Positions 1 through 8,800 of a stretch of DNA of 64,000 nucleotides are shown here, one piece after another. This stretch comes from CAIMWS01 sp964409245 (GTDB lineage: Bacteria; Verrucomicrobiota; Verrucomicrobiia; Limisphaerales; UBA1319): NCBI GenBank assembly GCA_964409245.1, contig CAYPCQ010000035.1:3831-67830 (forward strand), given 5' to 3'. Positions within the stretch are counted from its first letter, which is position 1, and every line of letters starts with the position of its first letter. Under the pieces are notes generated by a model that had not been told where the DNA came from, searched no databases, and worked only from the letters and a program-made list of their open reading frames with translations. The translations under genes were made by a program, and so were the position numbers.

Positions 1-376
1 CAGGATCAATGGCCAGCCGGTGAAGGTGAAGGTATCCGATTCCAAATTATTCCACCCTGAAAATGTGGGGGATCACCGCATGTACGCCGAATTCCCGCCC
101 GCACCCTGGGTGTGGTTCCAATTCGACCTTCCCCCTGGAACCAATGAGGTGCGGCTGGCCGTCGAATGCCCCCAAAGCGAGGCACCTGAGGCCAGGGCCG
201 GACTGGGCTGGTGGTTGTGGGCTGAAAATCCCCTGCCCGCTGGCAAGCTCGACTTGGCCTATGACACCCCGCTGCCCGCTGCCACGCCCCGGCCATGGCC
301 CATGCCATTGCGCCAGGATCGGCAACGGGAAATTATCACCTTGCAGCCCTTGGCGGGATTTTCACCCCGGGATTAG
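1..376 (+). CDS. 3' end of an unidentified protein (5' partial)
   Basis: The reading frame is open from base 2 and ends at a TAG at 374-376, so only the last ~124 residues of a longer protein are present; the in-frame GTG at 20 is probably internal. The visible part is rich in aromatic residues and prolines (WVWFQFDLPPG, GLGWWLWAENPLPAG) and reads like a C-terminal beta-sandwich of a secreted carbohydrate-active enzyme, but I do not recognise the family. It converges on the DUF6288 gene with about 120 bases between the stops. Function unknown. Confidence 0.6.
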   Translation, partial: RINGQPVKVKVSDSKLFHPENVGDHRMYAEFPPAPWVWFQFDLPPGTNEVRLAVECPQSEAPEARAGLGWWLWAENPLPAGKLDLAYDTPLPAATPRPWPMPLRQDRQREIITLQPLAGFSPRD

Positions 377-498
377 CCGAGGCACATTCCGGGGGGGGAC
401 GTTCCCATTGCGGTGCCCGCACCAAGACCACCGCACGGGGATTGGTCCTTGTTCCCCGCGTCCTCTCCGGATGCAATCGATGCGTCTCAGGCGGCCGA

Positions 499-2994
499 TT
501 ATTTCACGCTATTAACGGGCTTGATGAACCGCAGCTCTGGCTGATCCTGGGCGGCTTCAATGGCCCGGATGGCATCCTTGACGGCGTTGACTCTTTGGTT
601 GTTAAGTTCGCCAGCGGGAAACTCTCCTTTTTTGCACTGATCGTTGAGTTGATCGATCAATTCTTTGAGCCCGGGCAACGCTTCCCGCGCCGCGGCGCCA
701 TAGGTAATCAATTCTTTCATGATGACCCCGGTTCGGCTTTCACTCCCATGACCGCCCTGGGTTTTTGCGAAACGGACCCCGGCTTCAATCCCCTCCTTGA
801 AGTGGTATTTTGTCAGCGCTTTGAATCCCCCCATGCGGATCTCGTTGCCGAACATCGTGTCCGCCGGGCAGGGTGTTAAAACGGCCGCCAAAATCTCCGG
901 CGCCAGCGCTTGCACATCTTCCACGCTCAACTGGTTTTCAAAAGTGCCTCTCAGCCGCATCCTCGCCATCCCATCCGCGTTTTGGGAGACAGCCCGGATG
1001 GCGGGATACAATAGATGGGTGTCCACCCCTTTAATGGAATTCCTCATCAAACCGCTGAACAAAGCTTCCGCCAATTCCCCCTGCGCGAGTTGCACCGGAT
1101 CGGCCCAGGGAACCGGTTGCATGGCCTCTGCCGTATCGGCCACCGCCTGGAGCATGGCGGGCAGGACGGGCCGGGCGGCATCCCGCATTCTCTTAAGCGC
1201 CTCCGCTGCCTTCAGCCGCAGCCAGCGGTCATCGTGTTTCAGGAGCCGCAGCAGCACCGGCAGCGCGTCAGTATTCTTGATGTATCCGAGCGCTTCGCAC
1301 GCGCCCTGGCGCACGTGTGCATCCTGGCCTTCCGCCAGGGCGATCAGTTGGGGGACCATGGCCTTCGCCTCTGGGCGCGCAGCCAATTCCTCAGCGGCCC
1401 AGCCACGCACGACTGGCGACCAATCGCCAAAAGCCCCCACCAATTCCCCGGCGCTCATTTTCTTGCGGTCCAAATCGAACCGCCCGGAAGCGATGGCTTC
1501 CGCAGCCTCCTTTTTGCCCAGCCAATTTGCCTGGTTCGCCTCTTTTCCTGTGAGGTGGAGTTTTTTCAGCGGCAGGGAATAGGTTAGCACATAAGTGGCG
1601 GCCGGGCTTAAGTCGTTATAGCTGCTCGCTCCGTAATAGGTGTCATCGTCCGTGCGGCCGGCGCCATATTGCTCCCCTCCATCATAAGTGAAAGAGCCAT
1701 CGCAGCGCCGTACGAGGTCGAAATGCCAGGAGGCCGCCTTGAAAAAGGCTGCCACGGCGTCTGGCCCCCCGGCGTTGGCGCCCAAGGCACCCCACAGGTA
1801 GCTGAAACCTTGCCCGGTGTGGCCATATTCGCGGTTTGCATACCCGGCTGTTGACATCATCGCGAAAAACCGGGTGGCCTCAGGCTGGTTGCCTTGCAGT
1901 GCGAAGAGCAGCGCGGTCATGGCATTCTTGCCGTTATTCTCGTGATAGGGCCAGGGCAGGTGTTCACCATAAGGAATCCCCCCCTTGTCCACATAGTATC
2001 CGAAAAACTTGGAAGCTCGTTCGATCGCTGGGTCTATCTCGGGATCCTTCACTCCGCACTTTTTCCCCATCACAATGGCGATATTGCCCACCAGGCCCGC
2101 CGCATTGACCGGGCCGTAGGGGGGAATTGACCCATGAAGCTGGCCGTCGGGAGTGCGCATGGAAATGCCGTGGCCGAAAGTCCCATACATGCTTTGCCCC
2201 TTGGCGAGGGTGATGGTGTATTCGCTGATGGCGTGCAGCACCTCCTGGTCGCCCGTGAGAAGATAGTATTCGCTGAGGAACAGGTTGCGGTATCCCCAGT
2301 CCCAAACCACCATCCCGTCCCGCAATTCCAATTTCAAACTCTTGGGGGCCATTTTGCGCGCGAAATCCCGCACGCGAGGGAGGTAATCAGGATTGCCGGA
2401 GGCCATCAACGCGAGCCCATTCACCGCTCCACACCAGTCTTCTCTCAGCGGTTCCCGCTCCAGCGCTTTGCAGGCATCGTCAAAGATCCGCTTCGACTTG
2501 GGGCAATCATAGGGAGCAGTGGCGCTATAGGCGCCCAAGGCTTTCAGCGTGAGCTGCACTTCCTCGGTGCGGCCCGCGCGCCAGCGGGTCAGTTTCAGGA
2601 GGCCATCATTGGTGGTCTGTTCCGCTTTCTGGATGGCCCTGGCCAGGCTATGCCGCGCGTCATCGGTGAAAAGTGAACCTTCCACTCCCAAAATCACATC
2701 GTTGACCGTCATGATGCCCGAGGCGGGCGAGTTGGCGCCCACATGGGTGACCAGAATCTGGCGGCTCGCGGTCGTGGTCCGGCCTTGGGCGCTATCCAGG
2801 AATCCCGCCGGCTTCGTGTAAATCCACCCGCGCAGCCCGGTTGGCCCCAAATTGTAAGTCTGGTTGCGGTCAACGCCTCTGGTTTCGCCCTTGGTCAAAT
2901 CCGGCGGCAAACTGGCTCCCGCGGCCGATAGATTTAAGGCCGCCACCCAGGCCGCCATGAGCCACCCGGCTATAATGCAGTTTAGATTATTCAT
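499..2994 (-). CDS. Secreted DUF6288 protein with PDZ-like and HEAT-repeat regions
   Basis: An 831-residue protein with an N-terminal signal peptide (hydrophobic residues ~6-25 ending in Ala-rich sequence), so it is exported. Residues ~75-150 resemble a PDZ domain (TVNDVILGVEG). The middle ~160-490 is an alpha-toroid-like region with many Trp/Gly/Tyr motifs, matching what I know of the DUF6288 family found in Planctomycetes and Verrucomicrobia. Residues ~515-640 carry HEAT-like repeats (VRQGACEALGYI, LRLKAAEALKRM). The ATG at 2994 is chosen because it immediately precedes the signal peptide. It is divergent from the metalloprotease gene at 3110. No enzymatic activity can be assigned. Confidence 0.8.
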   Translation of the reverse strand: MNNLNCIIAGWLMAAWVAALNLSAAGASLPPDLTKGETRGVDRNQTYNLGPTGLRGWIYTKPAGFLDSAQGRTTTASRQILVTHVGANSPASGIMTVNDVILGVEGSLFTDDARHSLARAIQKAEQTTNDGLLKLTRWRAGRTEEVQLTLKALGAYSATAPYDCPKSKRIFDDACKALEREPLREDWCGAVNGLALMASGNPDYLPRVRDFARKMAPKSLKLELRDGMVVWDWGYRNLFLSEYYLLTGDQEVLHAISEYTITLAKGQSMYGTFGHGISMRTPDGQLHGSIPPYGPVNAAGLVGNIAIVMGKKCGVKDPEIDPAIERASKFFGYYVDKGGIPYGEHLPWPYHENNGKNAMTALLFALQGNQPEATRFFAMMSTAGYANREYGHTGQGFSYLWGALGANAGGPDAVAAFFKAASWHFDLVRRCDGSFTYDGGEQYGAGRTDDDTYYGASSYNDLSPAATYVLTYSLPLKKLHLTGKEANQANWLGKKEAAEAIASGRFDLDRKKMSAGELVGAFGDWSPVVRGWAAEELAARPEAKAMVPQLIALAEGQDAHVRQGACEALGYIKNTDALPVLLRLLKHDDRWLRLKAAEALKRMRDAARPVLPAMLQAVADTAEAMQPVPWADPVQLAQGELAEALFSGLMRNSIKGVDTHLLYPAIRAVSQNADGMARMRLRGTFENQLSVEDVQALAPEILAAVLTPCPADTMFGNEIRMGGFKALTKYHFKEGIEAGVRFAKTQGGHGSESRTGVIMKELITYGAAAREALPGLKELIDQLNDQCKKGEFPAGELNNQRVNAVKDAIRAIEAAQDQPELRFIKPVNSVK

Positions 2995-3109
2995 ATTACA
3001 TCTCGCTTGGAGATCATTTTATCCAACTTGGCAGCCATAGCCACATTAATTGGCAGTCAGTCCTCCATTTTGCTTTCCCCGGATGGCTGAAAGCGTTATG
3101 GGTGGATTC

Positions 3110-5536
3110 ATGAAAGTTGCCAGATTGCTTTTTACCGGTTTGATCGCGAATGTGTTATGGCTGACGCCGTGGAATGCCTCCATGGCGGCGGAAGAAAGTG
3201 CGGCTCCGAAACCCTCAGGCGAAACGAAGGAGAAAAAGGAGGAGCCCAAGGAGCCCAAGAAAATCAAGTCTTACGACGAAATCATCACCAAGGAAGCCGT
3301 TACCAAGGCCGGATTGTTCCGCGTGCACCGCATCAGTGACAAGCTGTTTTACGAGATTCCGGTCAGCGCCTTGAACACCGACCTGCTTTGGGTGACCCAG
3401 ATCGCTGAAACCACTGCGGGCAGTTCCTATGCGGGCATGCCGGTTCGCGACCTTGTGGTGCGCTGGGAACAGAAGGAAGACCGCATCCTGCTGCGCCAGG
3501 TGCGCTTCCAGATCCGTGCCGAAACCAAGGATCCGATCGCCGAGGCGGTCGAAGCCTCGAACCTGGCGCCGATCATGAAGCTCTTTGAGGTCAAGGCTTA
3601 CGGCAAGGACAAGGCTCCGGTGATCGAAGTCACCGACCTGTTCACGAAGGAAGTCCCCGAGTTCAGCGCGCGCCGCGCCCTCAGCGCCGGGGCTTTGGAT
3701 GGCGGCCGCACGCTCATCGAGCAGGTCAAGGCGTTTGCCCAGAATATCGAAGTGACCGTCCTGGCCACCTTTGCCCCGGGTGGGGCGCCCGGCCGGGATG
3801 GCGATTCCAGTTCCAGCGGCATTACTGCGACTTTGCACCACAGCATGGTCAGATTGCCTGAAAAGCCTATGAAACCGCGGATTTTCGATTCCCGGGTTGG
3901 TTTCTTCACGGTCGGCTTCACCGATTACGCGGACGATAAGGACCACGCCGCCCGGCAGGTGCAATACATCACGCGCTGGCGCCTGGAAAAGAAAAACCCG
4001 GAGGCGGAGTTTTCCGAACCGGTGAAACCGATAGTTTTTTACGTCGGGCGTGAAGTGCCAAAAAAATGGCAATCCTACGTCAAGGCAGGCATTGAAATGT
4101 GGCAACCCGCCTTTGAAGCCGCGGGATTCAAGAATGCCATCCTGGGCAAGTATGCTCCCGATGTGCACGAGGATCCCGATTGGGATCCCGAAGACGCCCG
4201 CATCTCATCCGTGCGCTGGCTGCCCTCGACTATCGAAAACGCTTTCGGGCCGCACGTGCATGACCCGCGCACCGGGGAAATCCTGGAGGCTGATATCCGG
4301 ATTTATCATAACGTGCAGAAATTGGCCCGCGATTGGTATTTTGTGCAGGCTTCGGCTTGTGATAAACGCGCCCAGAAGCTGCCCATGCCCGATGCTTTGA
4401 TCGGCGAGTTGATCCAGTTCGTGGTGGCCCATGAGGTTGGGCATTCCCTGGGATTTCCCCACAACATGAAAGCCTCCGCACTGGTCACCATCGAGCAATT
4501 GCGCAATCCGGAATGGACCCGGAAAAACGGCACGGCCGCTTCCATCATGGATTATGCCCGTTTCAACTACGTGGCCCAGCCGGGTGATGATGCAGCCTTG
4601 ATGCCCCGCATCGGACCCTATGACCTCTTCGCCACCACCTGGGGTTACCGTCAATATCGCTCGGAGGCTGATGAGAAAGCGGGCCAGGAGAAATGGGTCA
4701 AGCGCCAGGTGGCCGAACCGCTGTGCCGTTTCGGCGGTCCAAATCCCGCCGTGGATTCCACCCAGCAAACCGAAGACTTGGGATCCAACGCCGTGGAAGC
4801 CACCGCGCTCGGCCTGAAAAACTTGGAGCGTATTGCTGGTTTCCTCGTCGAAGCCACCTGTCAGGAAGGCAAGGATTATGAACTGCTCTCCAACATGTTC
4901 GATTCGCTCCTGGGGCAGTGGTCCCGCGAAATGGTGCACGTGGCCAATGTGGTCGGCGGGGTGAATGAGATCAACCTCTACTACGGCGATGCCACCCAGC
5001 GATTCTTCCCTAACGATCCCCAGTATCAGCAGGCAGCGGTGGATTTCCTGGTCCGGAACGCCTTTGCCACACCCGGATTATTCACCCGCAAAGATGTTGT
5101 CCTGCGGTTGACTGCCAGCGGGGTGGGGGAACGATTGCTGGGCGCGCAAAGGCGGTTGATCAACGTGCTGCTGGATTCCTCGCGCATTCAGCGCATGACT
5201 GAGCACGCGCAAGGTGAGAAAGCCTTCCTCCCTGCCCACCTGTTCAAGGCTTTGCGACAAGGCATATTCAACGAATTGGACAAAGCAGATCTGGCTGTTG
5301 ACCATTACCGCCGCAACCTTCAGCGCGCATTTGTTCAGGAATGGTCTGAATCGCTGCTCAAGCCCGCCATTGACTCCGATCTTCCGGCGCTGGCCCGCTC
5401 TGAATTGAAGACGCTTGGCGCATCCCTTTCCGCCAGTTTGGACAAGACCGATAATCCGGAGATCCAGGCGCATTTGAGGGATCTCAAGGCCAGGATTGAT
5501 CTCGCTCTGGATCCTCGTGGCCGGCCGGATAAATAA
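3110..5536 (+). CDS. Secreted zinc-dependent metalloprotease (DUF5117/DUF4953 type)
   Basis: An 808-residue exported protein. The ATG at 3110 is preferred over in-frame TTG 3050, ATG 3083 and ATG 3098 because it starts directly before a signal peptide (MKVARLLFTG...) and has a purine-rich GGTGGA just upstream. After a Lys/Glu-rich linker come the DUF5118/DUF5117 regions and, near residue 445, the extended metzincin-like zinc motif HEVGHSLGFPHN, with three His ligands and the catalytic Glu. A Met follows downstream in SIMDYARF, as expected for a Met-turn. The family (DUF4953 peptidases) is widespread in Bacteroidota, Planctomycetes and Verrucomicrobia; the substrate is unknown. A hairpin with a short T tract about 85 bases after the stop may be its terminator. 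Confidence 0.9.
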   Translation: MKVARLLFTGLIANVLWLTPWNASMAAEESAAPKPSGETKEKKEEPKEPKKIKSYDEIITKEAVTKAGLFRVHRISDKLFYEIPVSALNTDLLWVTQIAETTAGSSYAGMPVRDLVVRWEQKEDRILLRQVRFQIRAETKDPIAEAVEASNLAPIMKLFEVKAYGKDKAPVIEVTDLFTKEVPEFSARRALSAGALDGGRTLIEQVKAFAQNIEVTVLATFAPGGAPGRDGDSSSSGITATLHHSMVRLPEKPMKPRIFDSRVGFFTVGFTDYADDKDHAARQVQYITRWRLEKKNPEAEFSEPVKPIVFYVGREVPKKWQSYVKAGIEMWQPAFEAAGFKNAILGKYAPDVHEDPDWDPEDARISSVRWLPSTIENAFGPHVHDPRTGEILEADIRIYHNVQKLARDWYFVQASACDKRAQKLPMPDALIGELIQFVVAHEVGHSLGFPHNMKASALVTIEQLRNPEWTRKNGTAASIMDYARFNYVAQPGDDAALMPRIGPYDLFATTWGYRQYRSEADEKAGQEKWVKRQVAEPLCRFGGPNPAVDSTQQTEDLGSNAVEATALGLKNLERIAGFLVEATCQEGKDYELLSNMFDSLLGQWSREMVHVANVVGGVNEINLYYGDATQRFFPNDPQYQQAAVDFLVRNAFATPGLFTRKDVVLRLTASGVGERLLGAQRRLINVLLDSSRIQRMTEHAQGEKAFLPAHLFKALRQGIFNELDKADLAVDHYRRNLQRAFVQEWSESLLKPAIDSDLPALARSELKTLGASLSASLDKTDNPEIQAHLRDLKARIDLALDPRGRPDK

Positions 5537-5858
5537 ACATTGTTAGGCCCGTGAACCAGGGCAACGGGGCAGCTGGACTGCCAAAACTTGGGGTGGCTGC
5601 CCCACTGAAACTGATGCTGCAACCCCTCTCCATCGCCAAGTGGAGAGGGTTGCCGCTTTTGAAGTGGTTCGTCCATCGGGCTGTTCCCTCCCTCGGGGTT
5701 TCGGGGGCAAATGCATGGCAAACCGCCGGATTCGTGCCCCTTCAAACTTGCCAAACCATCGATTTTACCGAATATTGCTTAATGAAGGAATTTAACTGCT
5801 CTAATGAACGAGTGGTATCTGTCAGCCAAGCCAGGCTATCGGCAAGGCGTGAACGCTC
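5537..5858. other. Non-coding gap between metalloprotease and He_PIG gene
   Basis: No convincing gene. It contains the terminator-like hairpin at 5620-5660 and a smaller GGGG/CCCC hairpin near 5590-5604. The AT-richer segment 5760-5830 is where a promoter for the next gene would be expected, but I cannot point to a clear -35/-10 pair. Confidence 0.5.
5620..5660 (+). terminator. Probable rho-independent terminator of the metalloprotease gene
   Basis: The arms CAACCCCTCTCC (5620-5631) and GGAGAGGGTTG (5642-5652) pair with one bulged C around a 10-base loop, and TTTT follows at 5657-5660. The T tract is short and separated by four bases, so the call is moderate. Confidence 0.5.
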
Positions 5859-8800
5859 ATGACTGATTCCGCCGTGGTGGTCCAGTGGGGGAGCCAGGTG
5901 TTTTTCCGGGCATGGTTACGGAGTATTGCTTTTATTCTCGTTCTGTCCTTGGCGGGGTTTTCACCGGTTGTCATTCCCGCGGCGGCCGGGCCTGGGGGTA
6001 ATCCGCCTGACCTTAAAGTGCTCAGCGGCCTGCTTTTGGATGGGGCGGGTTCGCCAATTTCAAATCAGGAACTGATCCTTGAAAACTCTGGAGGAAATCT
6101 CCTGGCCACTGCCACTGATGGCCAAGGCCGATACTCTTTTTCTCTGGTTCCCGGCACCTATAAGTTCAGTGCGCAAACTTTCCACAATTTCGGCCTTATA
6201 TTCAGCGCGCCGTTTTTGTTCGCCTTCACCGACGCATCCCCTATCGAGGTGGCAACCAACCTGGTGGCGGATATCAAGCTGCCACTGCTCCGGGTTGATG
6301 TTCATGTCCAGAACTCGGTGGGCAAAGCCATGCCCAATGTGCAACTGGCTGCGGGGCAGGTATGGAATCCCAGCTTGAATTTCGGCTCCTTCACCGCGAA
6401 CGGGTTCGCCCGCTACGATCTGGACTTGGGACCGGATACTCCCGTTACTGATGTCAACGGAAATGCCACCCTTTGGCTCACCCCAACGCCCGGGGGGCAG
6501 CCTTATGCCATCACTGCCGAACCGCCAGCGGGCGCCACCTTCGCTCCAACGACCGTGCAAACCGCCACCATCACGATCGACACTAACTTGACCATTCCCT
6601 TGGAATTTGCTCATCCTCCGCCAGTCACCACCGCCATCGTTGAAGGTGCCATGAATGATCAGGGAGAATATTGGGATCCGGTGAAAATCACCTTGAAAGC
6701 CCAGGTTGCCAACGGTTTGGAGGTTAAGACTTTCTTTGTTCTCGAAGGCAACACCACCAATAAATACGACAATCCGCTGGTCATCCATACGCATGGCGAA
6801 TATCTCGTGAAATACTGGTCCGTTGACGCCGATGGAGTCAATGAAACCCCTAATTTCCTGAAGTTCACGATTGCTTCTGACACGGCTGATATGCCCCCAA
6901 AATTTCCCGAGGATACCCCACCCGGACAGATCGTCGTCATGGATGAGTTGACGCCTTTGACGATTGATTTTCACATCGTCAACGATGCTCAAATGTCTGG
7001 CTCAGTCAGCTATAGCCTTGGCGCAGGAGCACCTCTTGGTGCAAATATCGATTCTGGCAGCGGTTTTTTTTCTTGGACGCCCCAGGAATATCAAGGGCCA
7101 GGCACCAACCTGGTGACGGTGAAGGCCACGGATAACGGCAAATCCCAGCTTTCTGCATCCAAGACCTTCACCATTATCGTCAATGAGGTGAACACTCCGC
7201 CAGTAATGACTCCGGGGTCAACCAACCTCTGGCTGATGAATGAAAACCAATTCCTGGGCTTTACGGTCAAGGCCGCCGATGTTGATTTGCCCGCGCAAAC
7301 GTTTTTTTTCAGTCTTGATGCGGGTGCACCCGAAGGCGCGTTCATCGATCCCATTAAAGGTACTTTCAGTTGGCGCCCAAGCGAAAACCAAGGCCCCAGC
7401 ACCAACCAAATCACGGTGCGGGTAACGGATGATGGCAGCCCACCATTATCGGATTGGCAGACCTTCACCATTATTGTTAATGAGTTGAATACGCCCCCCA
7501 TTTTGATGCCGGTGATCGACCAAACCGTGGATGAATTATCCCCACTGACAGTCCAGATCGATGCTGTCGATAATGACCTCCCGGCACAAAACCTCACTTT
7601 CAGCCTGGGGCTGGGAGCGCCCGCGGGGGCGGAAATCAATCCCCAAACCGGCCTCTTTACTTGGACCCCTACTGAAGCCCAAGGCCCGACCAACATTGCA
7701 GTAAGAGTTGTGGTGACCGATGACGGGCTGCCTCCACTGTCAACCAACATGGTTTTCACGGTGAAGGTCAAAGAGGTAAATACCCCGCCGAGCCTGAATC
7801 CCATTCCGGATCAAACTGTGTATGCTTTTACCAACCTGACGGTGCTGATTCACGCCACAGATGCTGATCTGCCACCGCAAATTCTTACATGCCGGCTTGC
7901 TCCAGGGGCTCCGGCCGGGGCCAAAATCGACTCCAGCACCGGCCTTTTCTCCTGGACCCCTGGCCCTGCTCAAAACGCAAGCACGAACCGGATCATCGTG
8001 ATTGTAAACGATAGCAGCACTCCCACCCTTTATGATACCAATTCCTTTTCGATAATCGTGCAGGTGATCAACACGTCGCCGGTTATGGAAACGATACCCA
8101 ACCAAGTAGTAAACGAATCGGAGTCGCTGAATTTGGATGTTCATGCCAGGGACGTTGACCTGCCAGTTCAAGCCCTTGCTTTTAGCTTGGGATCCGCCTC
8201 TCCATTTGGCGCGAAAATTGATTCCAAAACAGGGGCGTTTACTTGGACTCCAAGCGAGTCTCAAGGCCCCAGCACCAACCAAATCACGGTCGTCGTGACG
8301 GATAACGGGGTGCCGCCCCTATCGGCCACCAACACTTTCCAGATCGTTGTGAACNNNNNNNNNNNNNNNNNNNNNNNNNNNNNNNNNNNNNNNNNNNNNN
8401 NNNNNNNNNNNNNNNNNNNNNNNNNNNNNNNNNNNNNNNNNNNNNNNNNNNNNNGATCCACTTTAGGGACCAACGCGCCTGCGGGTGCCAAAATCGATGC
8501 CGCCACTGGGGTGTTCACCTGGACGCCCACGGAGGCCCAAGGCCCCAGCACCAACCAAATCACGGTCATCGTGATGGATAACGGGGTGCCGCCCCTATCG
8601 GCCACCAACACTTTCCAGATCGTTGTGAACGAGGTCAACACGCCGCCCACGCTGGAAACCATCACGAACCAGATCGTGAATGAGTTGGCGACCCTCTCGC
8701 TGGCCATTCGCGCCACGGATGCTGATTTGCCCGCGCAATCACTGAGATCCACTTTAGGGACCAACGCGCCTGCGGGTGCCAAAATCGATGCCGCCACTGG

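Noticed and set aside
5551..5862. A 103-codon open frame before the He_PIG gene
   Set aside because: It overlaps the terminator hairpin and has no protein-like pattern or signal.
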